Shown one piece after another: positions 6,081-14,413 of a stretch of 48,291 bases of DNA; position 1 is the first letter of the stretch, and the number at the start of each line of letters is the position of its first letter. The notes beneath the pieces were generated by a model. That model ran no database searches and was not told the origin of the DNA. It was given only the letters and a program-made list of their open reading frames with translations. The stretch is from contig CAZQJX010000002.1 in assembly GCA_964592965.1 (NCBI GenBank), forward strand, positions 1 through 48,291. The letters are read 5' to 3'. A program made the translations under genes and the position numbers. This DNA is from CAZKMM01 sp964592965 (GTDB taxonomy: Bacteria; RBG-13-61-14; DRUE01).

Positions 6081-7541
6081 ATGAAGCTGTGCGAGCTGAG
6101 TATTTCTGAGCTTTCCCAGATGATGGAGCGAGGAGAGTGCTCCAGCGAAGAAATAACTAAAAGCGTCATTGAGCGCATCAAAGAAGTTGATGACAAAATC
6201 CACGCCTATTTATGGTGGGATGGAAATTATGCCTTAAGTCAAGCCCGCGAGGCAGATGAGCGAAGGAAAAAAGGCGAGGGCATAAACCCGCTCCTTGGCA
6301 TTCCCATTGCTCTTAAAGATATTTTTATTACCAAAGGCATTCCCACCACCTGCGCGTCAAAGATTTTGGAAAATTTCATTCCGCCTTTTGATGGAACAGC
6401 AGTGGCAAAACTTAAAGAGCGGGGCGCGGTGATTGTTGGCAAGCTGAATATGGATGAGTTTGCTATGGGCTCAACCACCGAAGGCTCTGCATTTGGTCCC
6501 ACCCGCAATCCTTGGGCACTTGACCGCATTCCTGGCGGAAGCTCTGGCGGAAGCGCAGCTGCTGTGGCTTCAGATATGTGCATAGCCAGCTTGGGAACTG
6601 ATACAGGTGGCTCAATCCGCCAGCCAGCTTCCTGCTGTGGAGTGGTGGGGATAAAGCCCACTTATGGAAGGGTGAGCAGGTTTGGGATTATCGCTTATGC
6701 CAGCTCCCTTGACCAGGTTGGTCCCATTACCAAAACGGTTCGTGATTCTGCCATTCTTTTAGAAGCAGTTGCTGGCTTTGACCCCAAAGATTCAACCTCT
6801 GTTCCCAGAGATGTTCCCAAATATACAGATGCGCTTACTGAAGAAGTAAAAGGAATAAAAATCGGAATACCAAAAGAATATTTTGTTGAAGGATTGGATA
6901 AAGAAGTTGAGCAAGCAGTAAAAGATGCGATTGCGCTTTTGGAAAAGCTCGGCGCCGAGACCGTAGAGATAAGCCTTCCTCATACTGAATACTGCATTGC
7001 TTGCTACTACATTATTGCGCCAGCAGAGGCAAGCTCAAATCTGGCAAGATATGACGGAGTGCGCTATGGGCTTCGGGTGGAAGAGCCAGGACCAATACTC
7101 AATATGTATAAAGCAACCCGAGACCAAGGGTTCGGCGCGGAAGTTAAAAGAAGGATTTTAATCGGCACCTACACTCTTTCTGCCGGTTACTATGATGCTT
7201 ATTACCTTAAGGCGCAAAAAGTTCGCACCCTCATTCGCAGGGATTTTGAATCAGCATTTAAAAAGTGCGATGTCATCATCACGCCGGTAATGCCAACACC
7301 GCCATATAAACTAGGCGAGAAGATTGATGACCCGCTGGCAATGTATCTTTCAGATATTTTCACTGTTTCCTGCAATCTTGCTGGTCTTCCGGGAATGAGC
7401 ATTCCCTGCGGATTCAGCTCTGATGGTCTTCCAATTGGAATGCAGATTCTTGCCAATTATTTTGAAGAAGAAAAAATCTTCAAAGTCGCCTACGCCTACG
7501 AGCAGAACACAGATTGGCACAAGAAAAAGCCAAAATTATAA
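6081..7541 (+). CDS. gatA: Asp/Glu-tRNA amidotransferase subunit A (amidase)
   Basis: 486 aa. GatA hydrolyses glutamine and channels ammonia to GatB. The amidase-signature triad is complete: Lys79 in PIALKDIF, cis-Ser154 in GGSSGGS and nucleophile Ser178 in TDTGGSIRQPA, numbering identical to well-studied GatA enzymes. GAGGTG lies 5 nt before the ATG. The complex lets an organism make Gln-tRNA and/or Asn-tRNA by transamidation, suggesting that GlnRS and/or AsnRS is missing; neither occurs in this window. Confidence 0.98.
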   Translation: MKLCELSISELSQMMERGECSSEEITKSVIERIKEVDDKIHAYLWWDGNYALSQAREADERRKKGEGINPLLGIPIALKDIFITKGIPTTCASKILENFIPPFDGTAVAKLKERGAVIVGKLNMDEFAMGSTTEGSAFGPTRNPWALDRIPGGSSGGSAAAVASDMCIASLGTDTGGSIRQPASCCGVVGIKPTYGRVSRFGIIAYASSLDQVGPITKTVRDSAILLEAVAGFDPKDSTSVPRDVPKYTDALTEEVKGIKIGIPKEYFVEGLDKEVEQAVKDAIALLEKLGAETVEISLPHTEYCIACYYIIAPAEASSNLARYDGVRYGLRVEEPGPILNMYKATRDQGFGAEVKRRILIGTYTLSAGYYDAYYLKAQKVRTLIRRDFESAFKKCDVIITPVMPTPPYKLGEKIDDPLAMYLSDIFTVSCNLAGLPGMSIPCGFSSDGLPIGMQILANYFEEEKIFKVAYAYEQNTDWHKKKPKL

Positions 7542-7557
7542 GCAGAGAGGAAAAACA

Positions 7558-9009
7558 ATGGAATACGAGGCGGTAATTGGGCTTGAGGTTCATGCCCAGC
7601 TTCTTACCGATTCTAAGATTTTCTGCTCCTGCTCAACCAAGTTCGGAGCAGAGCCAAATACCCATACCTGCCCGGTCTGCTTGGGTATGCCCGGAGTTCT
7701 TCCTGTGCTCAACAAAAAAGTAGTGGAATACACGCTTCGCACTGCTTTGGCGCTCAACTGCAAGATTGCTCGCAGGAGCATTTTTGCCCGCAAGAACTAT
7801 TTTTATCCTGACCTTCCTAAAGGCTATCAGATTTCTCAGTATGAGCTACCTATTGCTGAGCACGGCTGGCTGGAAATTGAGGTTGATGGCAAAAAGAAGC
7901 GCATAGGCATTCGCAGGATTCATATGGAGGAAGATGCAGGCAAGCTGGTTCATGCTGGCGATTTTGCCTATGCTGAGTATAGTTATGTTGATTTCAACCG
8001 CACTGGCGTTCCCCTGATTGAAATTGTCAGCGAGCCTGATATTCGCTCGCCAGAAGAAGCTGTTGAGTATATGCGGGAGCTAAGGGCAATTCTTATGTAT
8101 CTGGGGGTTTGCGATGGCAATATGCAGGAAGGCTCACTTCGCTGTGATGCCAATATCTCGGTTCGTCCCAAAGGCTCAAGTGAGTTCGGCACCCGCACCG
8201 AGCTTAAAAATATGAATTCTTTTCGCAATATTCAAAAGGCGCTTGCTTATGAAATTCAGCGCCAGATAAAGGTGGTTGAATCTGGCGGTGAGGTGGTTCA
8301 GGAGACAAGGCTTTGGGATGAAGCAAGCGAAAAGACCATTGGAATGCGGGGAAAAGAAGAGGCGCATGATTACCGCTATTTTCCAGACCCTGATTTAATT
8401 CCTCTGGAAATTGATGATGAGTGGATTGAGCGAGTGAGGAGCCAGCTACCTGAGCTTCCTTCGCAAAAGCGGGAGCGTTTTATCTCTGAGTATCAGCTTC
8501 CTGAATATGATGCAAGGATTCTCACTCAGGATAAGGATTTAGCAGATTATTTTGAAAAAGTGGTCAAGGAAGGAGCACCTGCCAAATGGACGAGCAACTG
8601 GATTATGAGCGAGCTACTTCGTGAGCTTAATGCTGAAAATCGTCCTGCCAGTCAGTGCCCTGTCTCTCCTTCCCAGCTTGCCCAGCTCTACAAGCTGATT
8701 GAAAAAGGCACCATCAGCCAAAAGATTGCCAAAAGCGTATTTGTTGAGATGTATCGGACCGGCAAAGACCCAGAGCAGGTGGTTAAAGAACAGGGATTGG
8801 AGCAGGTAAGTGATGAGGGCGCCATTGCCAAAGTGATTGATGAGGTTTTAAAAGAAAATCCCAAACAGCTTGAGCAGTATTTGGCAGGAAAGGAAAAGGT
8901 AAGGGGATTTTTCATCGGTCAGGTGATGAAAAAAACGCAGGGTAAAGCCAATCCCAAGCTGGTCAATCAGATTCTTGACCAAAAGCTGGCTGAGCTTAAA
9001 AAGCAATAA
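7558..9009 (+). CDS. gatB: Asp/Glu-tRNA amidotransferase subunit B
   Basis: 483 aa from ATG 7558 (GAGAGG upstream); the frame is open further 5' inside gatA but the family begins at EYEAVIGLEVHAQL. A zinc site is visible as CSC (Cys23, Cys25) and CPVC (Cys38, Cys41). RIHMEEDAGK, DFNRTGVPLIEIVSEPD and the ELKNMNSF stretch belong to the kinase-like catalytic cradle that phosphorylates Glu/Asp-tRNA. The C-terminal YqeY-like domain that binds tRNA ends NPKLVNQILDQKL. It follows gatA by 16 nt. Confidence 0.98.
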   Translation: MEYEAVIGLEVHAQLLTDSKIFCSCSTKFGAEPNTHTCPVCLGMPGVLPVLNKKVVEYTLRTALALNCKIARRSIFARKNYFYPDLPKGYQISQYELPIAEHGWLEIEVDGKKKRIGIRRIHMEEDAGKLVHAGDFAYAEYSYVDFNRTGVPLIEIVSEPDIRSPEEAVEYMRELRAILMYLGVCDGNMQEGSLRCDANISVRPKGSSEFGTRTELKNMNSFRNIQKALAYEIQRQIKVVESGGEVVQETRLWDEASEKTIGMRGKEEAHDYRYFPDPDLIPLEIDDEWIERVRSQLPELPSQKRERFISEYQLPEYDARILTQDKDLADYFEKVVKEGAPAKWTSNWIMSELLRELNAENRPASQCPVSPSQLAQLYKLIEKGTISQKIAKSVFVEMYRTGKDPEQVVKEQGLEQVSDEGAIAKVIDEVLKENPKQLEQYLAGKEKVRGFFIGQVMKKTQGKANPKLVNQILDQKLAELKKQ

Positions 9010-9036
9010 CCCTCTTTTTCAGCAGGGAGGAGACTG

Positions 9037-11463
9037 ATGAAAAAATCTTCCCGCATCATTATTGCAATTTTTGTATTTTTGATTTTGCTGATTGGGCTTT
9101 TGGCTTTTCTTCCTTTTGTCATCAAGCTTGACCCATTTATTCCCAAAATACAGTCCAGCCTTTCTCAGGCTATAGGCAGTGAAGTTAAAATAGGCGGGAT
9201 TAAGCTCAACATTATTCAAGGGCTGGGGGTTGACCTTAAAGATATTAAAATTGCCAATCCTTCTGGATTTTCAAAAGAGAATTTTATCTTGGTAAAAAGC
9301 ATAAAAGTAAGAATATCTTTATTGGAGCTTATTAAAAGAAAATTTCTTGTTAAAAAACTTGCTCTGGTTGAGCCAGAGATTCTTGTTGAAAGGAATTCTC
9401 AGGGCAGGTTCAATTTTCAAAAGCTTTTCGCAAAAAAAGAGAAGGTAAAAGACCCGCCTGAAAATCCAGCTTCGGCTAAAAAGCCTTCTGGTCTAGAGCT
9501 CAAAGTTGCAGGTAGAGAGCTTTTAATTAATTCCCTTGCTATTAAAAAAGGAAGGCTGATTTTTAAAGATTTGCAAAAAGGCTTAACCAGTAATCTTTCC
9601 AGCCTTGACCTTCTGGTAAAAAAAATCTCCAGCAAAAACCCCATTCCTGTTGAGCTGGGATTTTGCCTCAGCCAGAAATGCTCCTCAAAAGAGATTTTTT
9701 TAAAAGGCGAGCTGGGAGCACTTTCCAAAGGGGAATGGAAAGATATTCCTTTAAACTTTTCTCTTAAGCTGGCTCAGCTCCCTTTAAAATCTTTAAATAA
9801 TTGGCTTGCATCAAGCTATAGCTTTCAGCAAGGCACTGTATCAGGCAGGGCAGAGGTTAAAGGAAAAATCTCCCAGCTAGCTCTAGCTCCTCAATTTGAA
9901 ATCAAAAACCTTGTCATTAAAGAAAAGAAGCAAGGCTGGCAGAGCCAGATAGAAAAAATCAATTTCCTTGCTCAGCTCAGCTTTGAAAAAGAACCGCTCA
10001 AAATAAAAGCCACAAATGCAAAACTCAAACTAGGAACAAGCTGGATTGATTTTGATTTTTCCGCCAAAAAGTCATCGCCCCTTTCTTATTCAGTTTTGAT
10101 TAAAAACTCAGAGCTCGCTCTTGATGAGCTTGTTTCTTTTTATCCACCAATAAAATCTCACCTAAAAGCTAGTGGCGCCTCTTTAAGCGGAAAAACGACC
10201 CTGGTAGGAAAAATCTCAGGCTCATCTGCCCAGAGTTTTGATTTTAATGTTGACCTTACTGACTGCAATTTAAATTATCCCTCTTACCTTGATAAAAAAC
10301 AGGGAGAAAAATTAATCGCTAATGTCCAAGCAATAAAATCAGGCAAGAGAATTAATTTAAAAAAATTCAATCTTGAATATCTATCCAGCCAGATTGACCT
10401 TAATGGAGATTTTCAAAGCGTCTCTCCATTGATAGGGAATTTTTCTCTTTCTGCCAATAATTTAAACCTTGATGAGATTTTGCCCAGCCAAAGCCAAGCA
10501 AAAAAGCCAGCGGTGCAAAAGGAGCAGAAAAAGCCGACTCAAAGAAAATCATCTTCGCTTTCTCAGATTAATCTCAAAGGCAAAATCAGCATTGATAAAC
10601 TTTTAGCAAAGGGCTATACCATAGAAAAGCTGAAAAGTAGGCTAAAGTTTAATCAAAGCCGGCTCAAGCTTACTGACCTTTTCGTCAAAGCTTTTTCTGG
10701 AGAGATGACCGGCAATATTGTTGTGAACCTGAGCAAAAATGTTCCCTTTTATCAGGCCAGGCTGAAGATTTCGGGAATGGATTTATCCCAGCTTTTGCAG
10801 AGAATAAAATCTCTTAAAGACAATTTTAAAGGAAGGGTTTATACAGATTTGCAATTCAAAGGAAGAGGCACGGATTGGGAAAAAGTCAAAAACCAGCTCT
10901 GGGCAAAAGGAAAGCTTGAGGTAAAAGACGGAGCTATTTTAACTTTAGATTTAATGGGTAGCCTGCTCGGAGACTGGATTAATTCACCTTCTTTTCGCTC
11001 AATTCTTCAGCAAAACATTGGCAAAAAAGAATGGCAGATGCTCAATCAGACCAAGTTTAATACCCTTACTGGCGATTTCACAGTCAAAGACGGCAAGGTA
11101 AAATTTGAGCCTGCGGTTATGAAAGTTGAAGGAGCAACAATGAAACTTAAAGGAGATTTTGGATTTGATTATAAAGTGGATTTTGACGGCATACTCCGCT
11201 TTGATAAAAAATCCAGCGATGAAATTGCCCGCAAACTTGGATTGAGCAAAGATGCCAAAAGCATACTTTTCAAGAACGGAAAAATCCTTGTTCTTCCTTT
11301 TAAGCTGAAAGGAACTTATCCCAAGCTCAAGGCACAAATTGACCAGAAAAAATACGGAAAGATAGTTTCAGAAAATCTTAAAGAGCGGGCAAAAGAGGAA
11401 ATCAAAAAGCAGATAGAAAAAGGCATCAAAGACCTTTTGGAAAACCTTGTTCCAAAACTTTGA
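9037..11463 (+). CDS. AsmA-family envelope protein
   Basis: 808 aa. A single N-terminal membrane helix (residues about 7-29) is followed by the AsmA opening pattern KIQSSLSQAIGSEVKIGGIKLNIIQGLGVDL, long beta-rich repeats and a C-terminal AsmA_2-like region (GAILTLDLMGSLLGDW, FNTLTGDFTVKDGKVKF, DGILRFDKK). The basic, coiled C-terminus is KERAKEEIKKQIEKGIKDLL. AsmA-like proteins bridge inner and outer membrane and are implicated in phospholipid transport, so this supports a diderm envelope. Composition is Lys/Ser/Leu-rich. It lies 27 nt after gatB with its own GGGAGGAG site and may be read from the gat promoter. Confidence 0.85.
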   Translation: MKKSSRIIIAIFVFLILLIGLLAFLPFVIKLDPFIPKIQSSLSQAIGSEVKIGGIKLNIIQGLGVDLKDIKIANPSGFSKENFILVKSIKVRISLLELIKRKFLVKKLALVEPEILVERNSQGRFNFQKLFAKKEKVKDPPENPASAKKPSGLELKVAGRELLINSLAIKKGRLIFKDLQKGLTSNLSSLDLLVKKISSKNPIPVELGFCLSQKCSSKEIFLKGELGALSKGEWKDIPLNFSLKLAQLPLKSLNNWLASSYSFQQGTVSGRAEVKGKISQLALAPQFEIKNLVIKEKKQGWQSQIEKINFLAQLSFEKEPLKIKATNAKLKLGTSWIDFDFSAKKSSPLSYSVLIKNSELALDELVSFYPPIKSHLKASGASLSGKTTLVGKISGSSAQSFDFNVDLTDCNLNYPSYLDKKQGEKLIANVQAIKSGKRINLKKFNLEYLSSQIDLNGDFQSVSPLIGNFSLSANNLNLDEILPSQSQAKKPAVQKEQKKPTQRKSSSLSQINLKGKISIDKLLAKGYTIEKLKSRLKFNQSRLKLTDLFVKAFSGEMTGNIVVNLSKNVPFYQARLKISGMDLSQLLQRIKSLKDNFKGRVYTDLQFKGRGTDWEKVKNQLWAKGKLEVKDGAILTLDLMGSLLGDWINSPSFRSILQQNIGKKEWQMLNQTKFNTLTGDFTVKDGKVKFEPAVMKVEGATMKLKGDFGFDYKVDFDGILRFDKKSSDEIARKLGLSKDAKSILFKNGKILVLPFKLKGTYPKLKAQIDQKKYGKIVSENLKERAKEEIKKQIEKGIKDLLENLVPKL

Positions 11464-11464
11464 T

Positions 11465-11493
11465 TTGACCAAGCCAGTCTCTTTCCTTAATAT
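11465..11493 (+). promoter_or_regulatory. Strong sigma70-like promoter before the PilO-like gene
   Basis: TTGACC (11465-11470), a 17-nt spacer and TAATAT (11488-11493) lie 31 nt before the start codon. The -35 box sits immediately after the AsmA stop codon. Confidence 0.72.
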
Positions 11494-11524
11494 ATAGAAA
11501 ACCAACCAAGAAGGGGGGAGAGAG

Positions 11525-12298
11525 ATGATAGACTTTGATGAATTTGATTGGCGGAAAGGTATAAGCGCTATAATTTTTGCCCTCATTGTCATTGGCTTTG
11601 GAATATATCTGTTAAATGATTACACTACCAGCAATCGGATTAAGGCAGATATTCAAAACCAAATGGACAGACTTGACCAGTTTTATGCTACTTGGAAGCC
11701 ACCAAGCCAATCGGGTCTCGCTAAGATGCGCTCACAGATTGCTCAGCTTAAAAGCGAGCTTGCAGGTCTGGAGCGGTCGCTTCCTCTTGAAGTCAATACT
11801 GATGAAATTTTGCAAAAGCTCACAGAAGAAGCCAGCTATGCCCAGGTGGAGCTTGAAACCACAGAATGGGACGAGCCTCGCACTGAGGATTTCCTTAAGA
11901 TATATCCGCTTAAGCTTGCCATTACAGGAACAAGCGAGCAGATTAGCAAATTTTTAATAGCGCTGGAAGGACTGCCTTATCCAAATCGTCGCACAGGCAA
12001 GCCGGTTATTACGGTTAATCGTCTGGAAACAACCATAGAATTTCTTGCTTTTGATAAACAGGGCTGGATGGAAACCTATGCCTGCAAACTGCCAGCCGAG
12101 TTTCCGGTTATTAAAGAGGTTAATATCAAGCGGGTAAAATTCTTCAAAGACGACCTTGCTCAACTGAAGAGCAAGTTAGATGCTCAGCTTAAAGGCTTAC
12201 AAAAGGTTCGTAAGCTTTTAGATGAAAAATGCCAGCTGGAAAAGGAAATTTCTGCTCTTAAAAAGCAGATTGAGCTGAGTAAAAAGTTCTCTCAATAA
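11525..12298 (+). CDS. PilO-like membrane protein (orphan)
   Basis: 257 aa. A short cytoplasmic N-terminus (DFDEFDWRKG), one transmembrane helix (about 13-32), a coiled coil (QIAQLKSELAGLERSLP) and then a ferredoxin-like segment: EVNTDEILQKLTEEASYAQVELETTEW, IYPLKLAITGTSEQISKFLIALEGLP. This order matches PilO, the type IV pilus alignment-complex protein, whose periplasmic domain has the same LP-EI-L--L---A pattern and a Y-P---L-GT----F---L signature. Unlike PilO it has an extra C-terminal coiled coil (about 205-257). No pilM, pilN, pilP or pilQ is adjacent, so a non-pilus role is possible. Ribosome site AAGGGGGGAG. Confidence 0.6.
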   Translation: MIDFDEFDWRKGISAIIFALIVIGFGIYLLNDYTTSNRIKADIQNQMDRLDQFYATWKPPSQSGLAKMRSQIAQLKSELAGLERSLPLEVNTDEILQKLTEEASYAQVELETTEWDEPRTEDFLKIYPLKLAITGTSEQISKFLIALEGLPYPNRRTGKPVITVNRLETTIEFLAFDKQGWMETYACKLPAEFPVIKEVNIKRVKFFKDDLAQLKSKLDAQLKGLQKVRKLLDEKCQLEKEISALKKQIELSKKFSQ

Positions 12299-12308
12299 AT
12301 TTTTGGGA

Positions 12309-13322
12309 ATGAAAAAAATTATCTCGGGCTGGATTCACAAGCCTGGGGAACACTGCGCTAGTACTGTTTTAAGTGACCTCACTTATTTTTACCGCTTAAA
12401 TCTTTCCGAGCCTTTCTGTCTTGGTTTGGGTGCTGGATTGGGATTTTTTTATCTGCAGGCAGATGCCCTCTCTCCATCAAGAATGATAATGACCCGTGCT
12501 CATAATTTAGAAGGAAATTTCTTCCAAGCCCTAGATATTGATTTTTCTTGGCAGACAGAGAGCGACCCTGAAAAAGGCTGGCAAAAGGTCAAAGAGCTTA
12601 TTGACAAAAACATACCTGTGCTTCTTCACGCAGATATTTATTACCTTGACCATTATCGCTCTAAAACCCATTTTCCAGGTCATGTTATTCTGCTTTGGGG
12701 ATATGACCTTGAGAGAAAAATCGCATACATTGCAGATACTGGCTGGCAAGGACTGGTTGAGCTTCCTTTATCTTCGCTTGAAAAGGCACGCTACAGCCAG
12801 GTGGGAATTTTTTCTCTAAAAGGAGATTATTTCCCCGCTCAACTCCCACAAAAGCTAAATAAAATGCCTGAACGAATTGTCAGGGCTATTTTGCTTCAGG
12901 CAAGTTTGCTTTTAGATGTAGATGAGTTTGCTCAACAAGGGGCGTGGAGCGGTGTTAAGGGTATGCAAAAAACCGCTCAGGAGCTAGAGAGCTGGCAGGA
13001 AGCTGAGGATAGCTCTTGGTGCTTTCGCTGGGCGTATCAGATTATTGAGCGCAGAGGAACTGGTGGCGGAGCTTTTCGCAGGCTTTATGCTGAGTTTCTT
13101 CGTCAGGCAAGCGAGCTTGTGCCTGAACTTAAAGATTCTGCTCCTTATGAAAAGATGGAAAAAATTGCCCAGCGATGGAGTGAGCTGGCAGGGCTTTTTA
13201 AAGAGCTCAGCGAGATTGAGCATCCACCAAAAAATATGCTCAGGCAAGCGAGTGATTGGATGGAAGAGATTGCTGAGCGAGAAGAAGAATTTTTTGAGCG
13301 GGCACGAGCAAAACTAAAATAG
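12309..13322 (+). CDS. BtrH_N/DUF4872-type protein
   Basis: 337 aa from ATG 12309 (a TTG six nt upstream is in frame but less likely). The N-terminal domain matches the BtrH_N family: GEHCASTVLSDLTYF with a conserved Cys, then LSEPFCLGLGAGLGFFYL, and later HFPGHVILLWGYD supplying a conserved His, followed by YIADTGWQG. This looks like a Cys-His peptidase-like/acyltransferase fold; BtrH moves an acyl group in butirosin synthesis. The C-terminal half (about 185-337) is helical, as in DUF4872. No biosynthetic cluster surrounds it, so the substrate is unknown. It follows the PilO-like gene by 10 nt and ends 42 nt before an assembly gap. Confidence 0.72.
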   Translation: MKKIISGWIHKPGEHCASTVLSDLTYFYRLNLSEPFCLGLGAGLGFFYLQADALSPSRMIMTRAHNLEGNFFQALDIDFSWQTESDPEKGWQKVKELIDKNIPVLLHADIYYLDHYRSKTHFPGHVILLWGYDLERKIAYIADTGWQGLVELPLSSLEKARYSQVGIFSLKGDYFPAQLPQKLNKMPERIVRAILLQASLLLDVDEFAQQGAWSGVKGMQKTAQELESWQEAEDSSWCFRWAYQIIERRGTGGGAFRRLYAEFLRQASELVPELKDSAPYEKMEKIAQRWSELAGLFKELSEIEHPPKNMLRQASDWMEEIAEREEEFFERARAKLK

Positions 13323-13343
13323 CAAAAAGCAAGTTTAATCAAA

Positions 13344-13361
13344 GCCAATATTAATATTGGC
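13344..13361. repeat. 18-bp perfect palindrome next to a scaffold gap
   Basis: GCCAATATT is followed directly by its reverse complement AATATTGGC, ending 3 nt before the N run. It could be an operator or a hairpin; strong inverted repeats at contig ends can also be assembly break points. Confidence 0.5.
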
Positions 13362-13364
13362 ATA

Positions 13365-13464
13365 NNNNNNNNNNNNNNNNNNNNNNNNNNNNNNNNNNNN
13401 NNNNNNNNNNNNNNNNNNNNNNNNNNNNNNNNNNNNNNNNNNNNNNNNNNNNNNNNNNNNNNNN
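13365..13464. other. Scaffold gap (100 N)
   Basis: Exactly 100 N, a standard placeholder of unknown true length. The beginning of the following dehydrogenase gene is lost in it. Confidence 0.99.
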
Positions 13465-13466
13465 TT

Positions 13467-14276
13467 GAGCTTGATTTGAAGGGAAAAATAGCGGTTATTA
13501 CTGGCGGGGGAGGGGAGCTTTGCGGAAGAATGGCAGAGGTTTTAGCAGAGCTGGGTTGTGCGATTGCCATTTTGGATTTTAACGCGCAAAAAGCCACTGC
13601 TCGTGCTGAAAAAATAAATTCTGCCGGTGGCAGGGCAATTCCTTTAATAGCAGATGTCACCAGCAGAAAGAGCCTTGAAGCATCAGCAGAGGAATTTAAA
13701 AAACATTTTGACGGACTGGATATTCTCATCAACGGAGCGGGAGGAAATCATCCTGATGCAACCACCAGCAAAGATAAAAGCTTTTTTGAGCTAAGTGAAG
13801 AAGCTATCCGAAAGGTGTTTGAGCTGAACATTTTAGGCACCATTTTTACTTCACAGGTTTTTGGAAAGATTATGCTTGAGACAAGGGGCGAGGGAGTGAT
13901 TATCAACATCAGCTCAATGAATGCTTTTCGTCCCTTAACCCGCATACCTGCTTATTCATCTGCAAAATCTGCGGTGAGCAATTTCACTCAGTGGCTGGCA
14001 GTGCATTTTGCACAGGAATACACACCTAAAATCCGGGTTAATGCCATTGCTCCTGGATTTTTTATCACTGAGCAGAATCGCTTTTTGCTTTTGGACGAAA
14101 AAGGAGAGCTTACTGAACGGGGCAAAAAGATTATTGACCACACTCCTGCGGGCAGGTTTGGCAAGGCTGATGATTTAATCAGCACGCTTTTGTGGTTAAT
14201 TTCCCCTGCCTCTGAATTTGTAAGCGGAGTGATAGTTCCTGTTGACGGCGGATTTAACGCCTATAGCGGGGTTTAA
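13467..14276 (+). CDS. uxuB: SDR-type D-mannonate oxidoreductase/fructuronate reductase (5' end in gap)
   Basis: About 270 residues are visible, starting ELDLKGKIAVITGGGG. Related enzymes begin only a few residues earlier, so the start codon probably lies in the gap; TTG 13476 is the only in-sequence alternative. The glycine motif reads TGGGGELCG, a form characteristic of this SDR branch. NGAGGNHPDATT, ISSMNAF, the catalytic AYSSAKSAV, IAPGFFITEQNR, HTPAGRFGKADDL and the terminal VDGGFNAYSGV all match the SDR-type UxuB family, which reduces D-fructuronate to D-mannonate with NAD(P)H. The tagaturonate epimerase immediately downstream supports a role in hexuronate breakdown. Confidence 0.88.
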   Translation, partial: ELDLKGKIAVITGGGGELCGRMAEVLAELGCAIAILDFNAQKATARAEKINSAGGRAIPLIADVTSRKSLEASAEEFKKHFDGLDILINGAGGNHPDATTSKDKSFFELSEEAIRKVFELNILGTIFTSQVFGKIMLETRGEGVIINISSMNAFRPLTRIPAYSSAKSAVSNFTQWLAVHFAQEYTPKIRVNAIAPGFFITEQNRFLLLDEKGELTERGKKIIDHTPAGRFGKADDLISTLLWLISPASEFVSGVIVPVDGGFNAYSGV

Positions 14277-14301
14277 AAATTCTATTTGCTAGTTCTTAAA
14301 A

Positions 14302-14403
14302 ATGATACAAACTTATAACAGAGTTTGGACAACGCTGAGCCAGCAGGTTCAATCTGCTTTTTCAGATTCAGCGCTTACAGCGGAGCTTAAAAGATTATGT
14401 TAG
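14302..14403 (+). CDS. Possible 33-aa micro-ORF between uxuB and uxaE
   Basis: An ATG at 14302 opens a 33-codon frame whose TAG stop (14401-14403) overlaps the uxaE ribosome site (AGGAGG, 14402-14407). The peptide is mixed polar and aromatic (MIQTYNRVWTTL at its start), without a membrane helix. There is no ribosome site of its own. It may be a translationally coupled leader, a gene remnant or chance. The rest of the 137-nt spacer shows nothing else. Confidence 0.25.
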   Translation: MIQTYNRVWTTLSQQVQSAFSDSALTAELKRLC

Positions 14404-14413
14404 GAGGCTGAAG

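Noticed and set aside
13145..13732. 195-codon minus-strand ORF spanning the first gap
   Set aside because: It is antisense to the BtrH-like and UxuB genes, its frame is bridged only by N, and the product has no recognisable domain.
14341..14376. Small hairpin AGCAG/CTGCT followed by T-run between uxuB and uxaE, as terminator
   Set aside because: The stem is only 5 bp and lies within a gene pair expected to be co-transcribed.
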